Shown here: one piece after another, positions 6,963 through 14,460 of the stretch
Numbering within the stretch: the first letter of the stretch is position 1
How the letters are laid out: every line of letters begins with the position of its first letter
Assembly: GCA_002307175.1 (NCBI GenBank)
Contig: DBTS01000147.1
Span: 1 to 21,704, forward strand
DNA length: 21,704 nt
Direction of reading: 5' to 3'
Origin: Rhodocyclaceae bacterium UBA1310
GTDB taxonomy: Bacteria; Pseudomonadota; Gammaproteobacteria; Burkholderiales; Rhodocyclaceae
Translations under genes and position numbers: made by a program
The notes under the pieces: model-generated
The model's input: only the letters and a program-made list of their open reading frames with translations
Told to the model about the DNA's origin: nothing
Databases searched by the model: none

Positions 6963-7509
6963 GCTCATCCTCCTCGTTGCCGGGGGTGGCACTGGTATTG
7001 GCACTGGCAGCAGCATCCAGCTCACGCAGCATCTGGAAAATCTCGCGGAACGCCTTTGGTGGGCGGTTCTCGGCCTTTTCCTTGACGGCATTGCGGCGCA
7101 TCTGGCGCAGGCGCTGCAGATCGGCATCGGGGTACAGGTTGGCCAGCTCGGTGAGGCTGGCCTCGTCTTCCATCAACAGCTCGCGCAGCCGCTCCAGCCG
7201 GTGCATGCGGGCAGTTTCCGCCCGCGAAGTGCCGGTAAGGGCTTCCAGTGCGGCCCGGATCACTTCGGCATCCTCGCTGCGCATGAGCCGGCCGATGTAC
7301 TGCAGCTGGCGCGCCCGCGCTCCATTGGCGGTGAGGCGGTGCATCTCGGTGAGTGCTTCACGCAGATTATCGGACATCGGCACTTTCGCCAGACGTGCCG
7401 GGGTGTATTCTGTGAGCATCTTGCCAAGATCCTGCAAGGCAGTCATATCGCGCTTGCGCTGGGACTTGCTGACAAAATAAGAGTCTTCGGAATTATCGGT
7501 TGGGGTCAT
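6955..7509 (-). CDS. darP: Ribosome maturation protein DarP (YjgA, DUF615)
   Basis: A 184-residue, highly charged helical protein of the length of E. coli YjgA/DarP (about 183). The conserved start region VSKSQRKRDMTALQDLGKML is followed by RLAKVPMSDNLREAL, HRLTANGARARQLQYIGRLM and a basic C-terminal half containing the family pattern around LPDADLQRLRQ. DarP binds late 50S ribosomal precursors and helps their maturation. The C-terminus here ends in an acidic, low-complexity EDEHE stretch. It is the first gene of a pair with mog and is divergent from pmbA, an arrangement common in betaproteobacteria. Confidence 0.93.
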   Translation of the reverse strand: MTPTDNSEDSYFVSKSQRKRDMTALQDLGKMLTEYTPARLAKVPMSDNLREALTEMHRLTANGARARQLQYIGRLMRSEDAEVIRAALEALTGTSRAETARMHRLERLRELLMEDEASLTELANLYPDADLQRLRQMRRNAVKEKAENRPPKAFREIFQMLRELDAAASANTSATPGNEEDEHE

Positions 7510-7583
7510 CTACTCGTTCCGCGCCGGGCCATACCTGCGAGATATTGCTCAATGGCCACACGCTGTGAGGGTTTCAAAACGGT

Positions 7584-7597
7584 AAGATTATAATCTT
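7584..7597. promoter_or_regulatory. 14-bp palindrome with overlapping TATAAT boxes, both strands
   Basis: AAGATTATAATCTT is a perfect palindrome. It contains a consensus -10 hexamer TATAAT at 7589-7594 on the plus strand and the mirror hexamer at 7592-7587 on the minus strand. For pmbA the -10 would give a start of transcription near 7601, which rules out the TTG at 7604 and supports the ATG at 7625. The -35 region is weak on both strands. It may be a bidirectional promoter for pmbA and darP-mog, or an operator. Confidence 0.5.
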
Positions 7598-7624
7598 TCA
7601 CCTTTGATCAGCCCCACTCCTGCC

Positions 7625-8983
7625 ATGCCCAAAAAGCAAAACAGTTTTTCCAGTAGCCAATCCGCTTTGCAGGATCTGGCCCGTGAAATCATAGACTATG
7701 CACGCAAGCAAGGGGCCACAGCCAGCGAAACGGACATTTCGGAAGGCTTTGGGCGCAGTGTAAACGTTCGCCGCGGCAAGCTGGAGACCATTGAATACAA
7801 TCGCGACAAGGGCGTAGGCGTCACCGTTTACCTCGGCCAGCAACGCGGGCATGCCAGTTCTTCGGATTTTTCCCTGCCGGCGCTGCATGCCGCAGTGGAT
7901 GCCGCCCTGTCGATCGCGCGCTTCACGGCGCCGGACGAAGCCGCCGGTCTGCCCGATGAGGAACGCCTGTGGCGCGGCAAGAGCCGCGACATCAAACAAC
8001 TGGATCTGCACCACCCCTGGGATCTGGATACCGACGCTGCCACGGAGATTGCCCAGCGCTGCGAATCAGCCGCCTTTGCAGTCGGCCCGCAGATCTGCAA
8101 TTCGGATGGCGCCAGCGTCTATGTGCAGGAATCCCAGTTCGTTTCCGCCAACAGCCTGGGCTTCTGTGCCGGTTTTGCAACGTCGCGGCATTCCATTTCG
8201 GTCGGGGTGATTGCCGGGGAAGACAGCGAGATGCAGTGTGGCGACTGGTACAGCAGCTTTCGCGACCCGCGGGATCTGGCCGATCCGGAGCGCATTGGCG
8301 ACTATGCCGCGCGCCGCGCACTGTCGCGCCTGGGTTCGCGCAAGGTGCCGACCTGCGAAGTGCCGGTGATCTTTGAAGCGCCGCAGGCCTGTGGACTCAT
8401 CAGCCACCTCGTGCAGGCCGTCAGCGGGGGCAGCCTGTACCGCAAGGCGAGCTTCCTGCTGGATGCCAAGGGCCAGCAGATCTTCTCGCCTATCGTGCAT
8501 ATCGACGAGCTGCCGCATATTCCGAAGGCCATGGGAAGCACCCCGTTTGACGATGAGGGGATTGCCACCCAGGGCCGTGAGCTGGTGACCGGCGGGGTGC
8601 TGCAGGGCTATTTCCTGGGCAGCTATTCGGCACGCAAGATGGGGCTGCAGAGCACCGGGAATGCCGGCGGCTGCCATAACCTGATCGTGCGCCCAGGCTC
8701 CAAGAGCCTGGTGGAGCTGGCACGCGAGATCGGCACGGGCCTTCTCGTCACCGAACTGCTCGGCCAGGGCATCAATTACGTGACCGGCGACTATTCACGC
8801 GGCGCGGCCGGTTACTGGATCGAAAATGGCGTAATCGGCCATCCTGTGCATGAAATCACCATCGCCGGCAATCTGCGCGAGATGTTCCGCGATGTTGTGG
8901 CACTGGGCAATGACACCATTGTGCGGGGAGGCAAGCAGTGTCCATCCTTGGTTATCGGCAAGATGACCATTGCAGGAGAATAA
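7625..8983 (+). CDS. pmbA: Metalloprotease-like subunit PmbA (TldE)
   Basis: A 452-residue cytoplasmic protein of the TldD/PmbA (U62) family, close to the usual 450. Family features are the N-terminal ETDISEGFGRSVNVRRGKLE, the central FEAPQACGLISHLVQAVSGG, and the C-terminal TGDYSRGAAGYWIENGVIGH with PVHEITIAGNL. PmbA pairs with TldD, which carries the zinc site, to form a protease that acts on unfolded or modified peptides such as microcin B17 precursor and CcdA. I see no HExxH in PmbA, as expected. The tldD gene is not in this window. The ATG at 7625 fits the putative promoter; an in-frame TTG at 7604 is unlikely. Confidence 0.95.
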   Translation: MPKKQNSFSSSQSALQDLAREIIDYARKQGATASETDISEGFGRSVNVRRGKLETIEYNRDKGVGVTVYLGQQRGHASSSDFSLPALHAAVDAALSIARFTAPDEAAGLPDEERLWRGKSRDIKQLDLHHPWDLDTDAATEIAQRCESAAFAVGPQICNSDGASVYVQESQFVSANSLGFCAGFATSRHSISVGVIAGEDSEMQCGDWYSSFRDPRDLADPERIGDYAARRALSRLGSRKVPTCEVPVIFEAPQACGLISHLVQAVSGGSLYRKASFLLDAKGQQIFSPIVHIDELPHIPKAMGSTPFDDEGIATQGRELVTGGVLQGYFLGSYSARKMGLQSTGNAGGCHNLIVRPGSKSLVELAREIGTGLLVTELLGQGINYVTGDYSRGAAGYWIENGVIGHPVHEITIAGNLREMFRDVVALGNDTIVRGGKQCPSLVIGKMTIAGE

Positions 8984-8997
8984 GAAAAAGCATCACG

Positions 8998-9022
8998 GGC
9001 TGCCGGTGCCCTACTGGCAGCC
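8998..9022 (+). repeat. Inverted repeat GGCTGCC-N11-GGCAGCC after pmbA
   Basis: Seven-base arms with an 11-base loop that can pair further (GT/AC). It lies 14 bp past the pmbA stop, with only TT following, so it would be a weak terminator at best. A third GGCAGCC occurs at 9041-9047, before the dctP-like gene. Confidence 0.35.
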
Positions 9023-9085
9023 TTGAATTCGCCAGGGTTGGCAGCCCGGGTCCGATCGAAACGTGAAGAGAGGGGGAAACACAAG

Positions 9086-10183
9086 GTGGAACGTCGTTCA
9101 TTTCTGAAACAGGCGGGTGCCGGTCTTGCTGTCGGTGCCATGGCCGTCCCTGCTGTCGCGGCAGGCAGCAGCCCGCTGCCCAGCATCAAGTGGAAACTGG
9201 CTTCGAGCTTCCCCAAAAGCCTGGATACCTTGTTCAAGGCTATCGAAACGGTATCTCAGCACGTCAAAACCTCCACAGGTGGCAAATTCGATATCCAGCT
9301 GTTTGCTGCCGGCGAAATCGTGCCGAGCGCAGCAGTGCTGGATGCCGTGAAGGACGGCACGGTCGAGATGGGCCACTCCGCGAGTTATTACTACGTGGGC
9401 AAGGATCCGAGTTTCGCTTTCGACTGTGCTGTCCCCTTCGGCTTGAACAGCCGCCAGCAATCGGCCTGGATGTGGTCGGGGGGTGGCATGCCGTTGCTGC
9501 GTGATCTGTTCAAGAGCTACAACATCTACAACATCCCCTGCGGGAATACCGGTACCCAGATGGGTGGGTGGTTCCGCAAGGAGATCAAGAGCGTGGCCGA
9601 CCTCAAGGGGCTGAAAATGCGCATCGCGGGGATTGCCGGCCAGGTGATGGGCAAGCTCGGGGTGGTGGGCCAGCAAATGGGGCCGGCAGATATCTATCCG
9701 TCGCTTGAAAAAGGCACGATTGATGCCGTCGAGTGGGTGGGGCCGTACGATGATGAAAAGTTCGGCTTCGCGCGCGTGGCCAAGTACTACTACTACCCGG
9801 GCTTCTGGGAAGCCGGCCCGCAGCTCTCGATCTATGTCAATCTGAAGAAGTGGGGTGAACTGCCCAGGGAATACCAGCAGGCGCTGGAAGATGCCTGCGC
9901 CTACGCCCATGTGCAGATGCAGGCCGACTACGACGTGAAGAACGTTGCCGCGCTGCGCCGGCTGGTGGCCGGTGGCACGCAGCTGCGCGAATTCCCGCGG
10001 GAAGTGATGGTGGCGGCACAGGATGCCACTTTCGAGCTGTACAAGGAGTTTTCGGAGAAATATCCGAACTTCAAGAAGATCTACGAGCCGTGGAAGAAAT
10101 TCCGCGATGACGAGTATCTATGGTTCAAGGTTGCCGAACGTGCCTTTGACAGCTTTGTGACCTCACAGGCCGGTCGCAAGTAA
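9086..10183 (+). CDS. TRAP transporter solute-binding protein DctP, Tat-exported
   Basis: A 365-residue periplasmic solute receptor. The GTG at 9086 gives ERRSFLKQAGAGLAVG, a classic twin-arginine motif followed by a hydrophobic segment and AVAA cleavage region. AGGGGG at 9071-9075 serves as ribosome binding site; the longer frame from TTG 9023 is rejected. The mature part has DctP landmarks: IKWKLASSFPKSLDTLF, LFAAGEIVPS, NTGTQMGGWFRKEI, LKGLKMRIAGIAGQVM with the carboxylate-binding arginine region, and WVGPYDDEKFGF. The similarity in these stretches is to the TakP type, which binds 2-oxo acids, so a monocarboxylate or 2-oxo acid ligand is likely (inference). No DctQ or DctM gene adjoins it, and a terminator follows directly, so its membrane partners are elsewhere. 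Confidence 0.92.
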   Translation: MERRSFLKQAGAGLAVGAMAVPAVAAGSSPLPSIKWKLASSFPKSLDTLFKAIETVSQHVKTSTGGKFDIQLFAAGEIVPSAAVLDAVKDGTVEMGHSASYYYVGKDPSFAFDCAVPFGLNSRQQSAWMWSGGGMPLLRDLFKSYNIYNIPCGNTGTQMGGWFRKEIKSVADLKGLKMRIAGIAGQVMGKLGVVGQQMGPADIYPSLEKGTIDAVEWVGPYDDEKFGFARVAKYYYYPGFWEAGPQLSIYVNLKKWGELPREYQQALEDACAYAHVQMQADYDVKNVAALRRLVAGGTQLREFPREVMVAAQDATFELYKEFSEKYPNFKKIYEPWKKFRDDEYLWFKVAERAFDSFVTSQAGRK

Positions 10184-10203
10184 AGCCCCTGCCTCACCAA
10201 GCC

Positions 10204-10228
10204 AGCCCCGCGCACGCGGGGCTTTTTC
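10204..10228 (+). terminator. Rho-independent terminator after the DctP gene
   Basis: The stem AGCCCCGCG pairs with CGCGGGGCT around CA, nine base pairs, followed by TTTT at 10224-10227. It begins 20 bp past the dctP-like stop. There is no T-run on the other strand, so it acts for the plus strand. Confidence 0.9.
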
Positions 10229-10240
10229 ATGGCAGCGAAG

Positions 10241-11128
10241 TCAATCGGCCGTGCCCAGCTGGCGCACCTGATACCCGCGCTTGCGCAGCAGCTCCGGCAC
10301 CCCACCCGTGCCAACAAGGTGAGCCACCCCCACAACAACAAAACGCGGCTGACCATCGGCCATTTTCTGGGCAATGCCGGAGGCCATCACCTGGTTACGC
10401 TGATCGATCAGCACCTTCGTCAGGGTATCCCGTTCCGGCATGGTTTCATGCACCAGGCGATCAAGCCCTGCGCTGTCGCCCGTCTGCCACGCCCGGATCA
10501 TATCGTTCAGATAGCCCCCCATGCGGCCATCGCGCAATTGCTCGACAGAGCGGTTCAGCGCCTGGATCTGTTCCTGCTCGGAGCCACCACTGACGGCTGC
10601 CACCTGGGCATCCACCGTTTCCAGCTCTTCAAGCCCCAGGCCACGTTCCTTGGCGCGTTGCATGAGATTCAGGTCTATCCCCTGGGCCACGTCGTAACCC
10701 ATCTGTTGCGCAGCGCCGAGCGAGAGCATCATGTCGACCATCCACGGGCGCATGGTTTCGAGCATTTCTGCCGGCAAACCCATTTTGCCCGAGGCATCCG
10801 TCAAGGCACGCCATTGCGTTGCCCCCATACGGGATGAAAGTTTTTGCCCGGCAGGCAGCATGGCCACCGCGAGCAGTTTCTGCTGGGCATCGGCACGCTG
10901 CGGATCGATTTCGACCATCAGCTTGCGGCTGCTATCGAGGCGCTTGAGCACGGCCTGCGGCAAAGGAAAACAGCTGGCATTACAGACATGCACCGAACCA
11001 AACAGATACACTGTTGCCCCCTGGGGACTGCGCGCCTCCCACAGCGACAGGCGCCCCTCTGCAGCCAATGCGGAAGCACTGCCGACGAGCAGCAGAACTG
11101 CCAGAAAAAACTTTTGAATCGATGCCAT
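10241..11128 (-). CDS. TraB/GumN family periplasmic protein
   Basis: A 295-residue protein with a signal peptide, MASIQKFFLAVLLLVGSASALAA. The TraB/GumN family is a metallo-hydrolase-like fold of uncertain activity in bacteria. The hallmark YLFGSVHVC (GxxH) follows soon after the signal, with an acidic motif VEIDP, and the C-terminal FVVVGVAHLVGTGGVPELLRKRGY carries the second GxxH block. The ATG at 11128 is supported by AGGAA about 8 nt upstream; a frame reaching 11221 would run into miaA. It is divergent from miaA with only 17 bp between start codons, so at least one promoter must lie inside the opposing gene. Function in the periplasm is unknown. Confidence 0.88.
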   Translation of the reverse strand: MASIQKFFLAVLLLVGSASALAAEGRLSLWEARSPQGATVYLFGSVHVCNASCFPLPQAVLKRLDSSRKLMVEIDPQRADAQQKLLAVAMLPAGQKLSSRMGATQWRALTDASGKMGLPAEMLETMRPWMVDMMLSLGAAQQMGYDVAQGIDLNLMQRAKERGLGLEELETVDAQVAAVSGGSEQEQIQALNRSVEQLRDGRMGGYLNDMIRAWQTGDSAGLDRLVHETMPERDTLTKVLIDQRNQVMASGIAQKMADGQPRFVVVGVAHLVGTGGVPELLRKRGYQVRQLGTAD

Positions 11129-11145
11129 ATGGATTTCCTGTCGCG

Positions 11146-12129
11146 ATGAAAAAACTGCCTGCCATTCTCCTGATGGGACCGACAGCAAGCGGAAAATCAG
11201 CCAGTGCCCTGTATCTGGCACAACGTCTGCCCATCGAGATCGTAAGCGTGGATTCCGCGCTGGTCTATCGGGACATGGACATTGGTACGGCCAAACCTGA
11301 CGCCGGTGAATTATCCGCCTGCCCGCATCATCTGATAGACATCATCAGCCCGGAGGAAGTTTTCTCCGCTGCGCGCTTCCGCGCAGAGGCGCTGCGCCTG
11401 ATCGGCGAGATCCACGCACGCGGCCGCCTGCCGCTGCTGGTGGGGGGCACCATGCTGTACTTCAAGGCATTGCGTGAGGGGCTCTCGGACCTGCCTGAAG
11501 CAGACCCGGCCCTGCGTGCCGAAATTGAAACGCAGGCCGCCCGCCTGGGCTGGCCGGCGCTCCATGCGGAACTGGCAAAACTCGATGCAGAGGCGGCTGC
11601 ACGCCTCAATCCGAATGACGCACAACGCATCCAGCGGGCACTGGAAGTTGTGCGCATGACGGGTCAGCCACTGGCGGTGAGCTATGCGCGCAAGGAGGAA
11701 AATCCTGATGCGGGGGTGGAGTATCTGACCCTGACGCTCGCCCCGGCGGACCGTGCCGTGCTGCACCAGCGCATTGCGCAGCGCTTTGATGCCATGCTCG
11801 CGAGTGGTTTTGAAACGGAGCTGCGCAGGCTGCGCGAGCGCTACACGCTACATCCGGACATGACTTCGATGCGCTGTGTGGGCTACCGGCAGATGTGGGA
11901 TTATCTGGATGGTGTGTGTGATGCCGCCACGATGCGCGAAAAGGGTATCGCCGCGACGCGTCAGTTGTGCAAACGGCAGCTGACCTGGCAACGCCAGTTC
12001 CGCGAAAACTGGAGCGGGCTGCATGAGTTTGATTGCCTCGCCACAGACTGTGCGCAGCAGCTTGAACACTGCGTGCGGGCGTGGCTGGCGAGCCTTGATC
12101 AGCCCGCCGACGCCACACACCGGGATTAA
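11146..12129 (+). CDS. miaA: tRNA dimethylallyltransferase
   Basis: A 327-residue enzyme that transfers the dimethylallyl group to A37 of tRNAs reading UNN codons, the first step to ms2i6A. The P-loop GPTASGKS is at residues 11-18. DSALVYRDMDIGTAKP is the substrate tRNA/A37 signature, and HHLIDI, LVGGTMLYFKAL, RIQRALEVVRMTG and CVGYRQMWDYLDG follow in family order. The ATG at 11146 gives the usual N-terminus; ATG 11122 would add eight residues, and the longer frame from 11014 runs back through the divergent TraB gene. The stop overlaps the stop of the convergent CbiB-like gene by a few bases. No hfq follows, unlike the enterobacterial arrangement. Confidence 0.96.
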   Translation: MKKLPAILLMGPTASGKSASALYLAQRLPIEIVSVDSALVYRDMDIGTAKPDAGELSACPHHLIDIISPEEVFSAARFRAEALRLIGEIHARGRLPLLVGGTMLYFKALREGLSDLPEADPALRAEIETQAARLGWPALHAELAKLDAEAAARLNPNDAQRIQRALEVVRMTGQPLAVSYARKEENPDAGVEYLTLTLAPADRAVLHQRIAQRFDAMLASGFETELRRLRERYTLHPDMTSMRCVGYRQMWDYLDGVCDAATMREKGIAATRQLCKRQLTWQRQFRENWSGLHEFDCLATDCAQQLEHCVRAWLASLDQPADATHRD

Positions 12130-13046
12130 ATGGTGATCCGCGCCAGACTCAGGAACAGCAGGATCAGCGCATCAAGCACCAGAGTGCGCCGCACCAGGCC
12201 AACGAAGCGTTGCAGGGCTTCGACTTCGGCCACATCACCGGTGCCCAGTTCGGGGCGCTCCAGCGGTTCGCCACTCTGCAGGATGGGCTGACCCAGGCAC
12301 ACGCCGAGCGAGCCTGCGCCGGAGGCAAGCAGGATGCCTTCGTTATGGTCGTGCCAGGTGGGGGCCTGATTGCGCCAGCAATAGGCGGCATCCTCGAAAT
12401 CCCCGACGATGGAAAAGCAGATGGCGGTAACACGCGCCGGCAGCCATTCGATGATCACGAAAGCGCGTGCGGCAAACCGCCCGAAGTCTCCGGCGTCGAT
12501 GGAACGATCTTTGCCCCAGGTGCGCGCATAGTAGTCGGCCATGCGATAGAGCACGGCCCCACAAGGCCCGAACAGGGTGAAACAGATGATCATCGCGAAC
12601 ACCTGCCGGTGTGCGCCGACAATCGCCTCTTCCAGGGTCAGGCGTACAACTTCCTCGGAACTGCTCTGGTCATGCTGGAAGCCGCGCCATTCGCTGATGA
12701 GCCGGCGTGCGCCAACGAGATCCTGATTGCGCAGGCTGGCATGGATGCGTGTGAAATAGTGGCTGCAATGCCGGAATCCCATCGTGCAGTAGAGAACAAC
12801 CACATCGAAGAGCAGGCCGACCACAGGATAGGTGGCAAACAGGATGGCGTGGATGATGCCAACCAGCAGCACCACTGGCAGCACCATCAGACACCAGGCG
12901 ATCGTGCCATGGTGTGCCTGACCGTCGTTGAAACGGTCTTCGAAATACTGCCCGAGGGAGGCCAGAACCGGATACACATAGCGTGCAGCGTTGAGCGGCC
13001 TGAATTGTTCGAGGGCAAGCGTGATGATAAGCGCGAGAAGGGTCAT
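12126..13046 (-). CDS. CobD/CbiB-like membrane protein
   Basis: A 306-residue membrane protein with the overall layout of the CobD/CbiB cobalamin-synthesis family: an N-terminal helix MTLLALIITLALEQF, further hydrophobic segments at about 48-90, 145-170 and at the C-terminus, and the internal pattern LYCTMGFRHCSHYFTRIHASL followed by ARRLISEWRG. CbiB attaches aminopropanol to cobyric acid. No other cobalamin gene or cobalamin riboswitch is visible here. The same architecture is shared by AmpE-like proteins, and betaproteobacteria often carry such a stand-alone paralogue beside a Nudix gene. The biochemical role should therefore be left open. It follows the Nudix gene on the same strand after about 120 bp. 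Confidence 0.82.
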   Translation of the reverse strand: MTLLALIITLALEQFRPLNAARYVYPVLASLGQYFEDRFNDGQAHHGTIAWCLMVLPVVLLVGIIHAILFATYPVVGLLFDVVVLYCTMGFRHCSHYFTRIHASLRNQDLVGARRLISEWRGFQHDQSSSEEVVRLTLEEAIVGAHRQVFAMIICFTLFGPCGAVLYRMADYYARTWGKDRSIDAGDFGRFAARAFVIIEWLPARVTAICFSIVGDFEDAAYCWRNQAPTWHDHNEGILLASGAGSLGVCLGQPILQSGEPLERPELGTGDVAEVEALQRFVGLVRRTLVLDALILLFLSLARITI

Positions 13047-13165
13047 CGGAAAATCAGTTCAAGGCTTTGGACAGAGGGCGCAAAGGGCGCTCCGGCTGGA
13101 GGGTGAACATAGCATATCCGCCCCTCCCGCGTCCGTTTCACAAGCCGATTGGTCACTTGAAAGGC

Positions 13166-13765
13166 TCAGTGTGTCTCATCCAGGAAACGCGAAAGCATGC
13201 GCAGGATGCCTGCAGTGGCCCCCCAAATGAAATATCCGCTCCACGGAACTGCGTAAACATGCCGCTCGGCACCGGGCCAGCCGATCCGGTGGCACTGGAA
13301 ATTGAGCGGATTGGCAAGAAAGGCCAGCGGTACCTCAAAGACTTCGGCCACCTCGGAGGGGTCGGGCGTCAAACAGGTATCGGCTTCGAGCAGGCCCACA
13401 ATCGGGGTGATGCGAAAGCCACTGGGCGTGCCAAAATCTGGCAATTGCCCGAGAACAGACACCCTGGCCGGGTCCAGGCCGATTTCCTCCTGTGCCTCGC
13501 GCAGGGCGGTGGCTTCAAGGGAGGCGTCGAAATCCTCGCAATGCCCGCCCGGAAAACTGATCTGGCCGGCGTGATGCTTGAGATGATCGGTGCGCCGCGT
13601 GAGCAGGATCTGCATGCCTTCTGCGCGCGGCAGAAGCCCGATCAGCACAGCCGAAGAGACGAGGCGTGAGCCTAACGGCCAATCACTTTGCCACGAAAAG
13701 GATTCCAGATGCGCAGCAAAACGTTTGCGCAGTGCCGTTTCATTGTCAAAAACCCCCACACCCAC
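13166..13765 (-). CDS. Nudix hydrolase, CoA pyrophosphatase type (NudL-like)
   Basis: A 199-residue Nudix enzyme, of the class that cleaves CoA to 4'-phosphopantetheine and ADP. The CoA-specific signature LLTRRTDHLKHHAGQISFPGG (about residues 54-74) immediately precedes a Nudix box ending REAQEEIGL (89-97). The box has the NudL-type variation (DASLEATALRE) rather than a perfect GX5E spacing. The C-terminal YFIWGATAGILRML is also typical of NudL. A GTG at 13765 is used; another GTG at 13759 has AGAGG 5 nt upstream and may be the true start. It begins 2 bp after the aspartic-protease stop, so it is translationally coupled to it. Confidence 0.92.
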   Translation of the reverse strand: MGVGVFDNETALRKRFAAHLESFSWQSDWPLGSRLVSSAVLIGLLPRAEGMQILLTRRTDHLKHHAGQISFPGGHCEDFDASLEATALREAQEEIGLDPARVSVLGQLPDFGTPSGFRITPIVGLLEADTCLTPDPSEVAEVFEVPLAFLANPLNFQCHRIGWPGAERHVYAVPWSGYFIWGATAGILRMLSRFLDETH

Positions 13766-13767
13766 CT

Positions 13768-14460
13768 CTAGTAATGCTGCGTCAGCACCATCGTACTACC
13801 TTCACGGTGCATTTCCATGCGGTTCAAAAAACTCGCGCCAAGGAGGACTTGCGGCAAGCTTGCCTGCACCACCACGCCATCCACGTTGCGCAAGGTCACA
13901 CCACCCAGAGTCACCCGGTCGAGTTTGACACGCAGGGTGGGAATTGTGCCATTGGCGGTTCCCGCCAGTCCGTGCTCGGCATGCACCAGATCCAGGCCGA
14001 TGCGCTGGGCGGTGAGCGTATCCATGGTCACCAGGGAAGCACCGGTATCCACCAGAAAAGAGACGCTTTCCCCGTTGATTCCCCCTGCCCCGCTGAAGTG
14101 GCCACGCCCGTCTGCCACCAGCGTCACGCTTTGCGGGGCGGCGCTGGCAACATGGCGCCGGCGATCCCCGAGCGTGAGTTGCTGTACGCTGCCGGAGACA
14201 TCCACCGTCACGCTCTCCTTGCCGATCCCAAGCAGCCTGACCCCGTTGATCGCCTCACCCGGCATCAGGGTACGCGGAGGGCCATCGCCGACAATCAGTA
14301 CGGCCTTGTTGCCACCAAAGATTCCCACCAGCGAAACGTTCTGCGCCGCCGCAAACCCTGCAGAGAGCGCTAAAATCAGGGCCAGGACGGACCTCGCGCC
14401 CCAGCCCGGTCTCAGTGCCACGCTCACTCTCAATCGCAGCAGCTCCCTTGTTATCAGCAT
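13768..14460 (-). CDS. Retropepsin-like aspartic protease (TIGR02281 type), secreted or anchored
   Basis: A protein of about 230 residues with an N-terminal hydrophobic segment (SVLALILALSAGFAAAQ) and a C-terminal retropepsin-like domain. The catalytic motif is FLVDTGASLVTMD (aspartate about 138), with a matching LLGASFLNRMEM near the C-terminus. These bacterial single-domain proteases are expected to work as dimers, and substrates are unknown. The start is uncertain: ATG at 14460 coincides with the start codon of the divergent amidotransferase gene, and in-frame starts extend to 14493. A TTG at 14433 has AAGGGAG 9 nt upstream, which would leave a normal signal peptide and a short divergent gap. 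It is followed at 2 bp by the Nudix gene. Confidence 0.85.
   Translation of the reverse strand: MLITRELLRLRVSVALRPGWGARSVLALILALSAGFAAAQNVSLVGIFGGNKAVLIVGDGPPRTLMPGEAINGVRLLGIGKESVTVDVSGSVQQLTLGDRRRHVASAAPQSVTLVADGRGHFSGAGGINGESVSFLVDTGASLVTMDTLTAQRIGLDLVHAEHGLAGTANGTIPTLRVKLDRVTLGGVTLRNVDGVVVQASLPQVLLGASFLNRMEMHREGSTMVLTQHY

Noticed and set aside
6969..7127. Upstream extension of mog
   Set aside because: It runs through darP in another frame. The strong ribosome binding site and family length place the start at 6962.
13047..13165. Possible cobalamin riboswitch upstream of the CbiB-like gene
   Set aside because: The gap is only about 119 bp and has no B12-box-like sequence or extended fold that I can see.
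13817..14458. Upstream extension of the amidotransferase frame
   Set aside because: It is antisense to the aspartic-protease gene and has Ser/Thr/Arg-rich low-quality sequence; the GATase fold starts at 14459.
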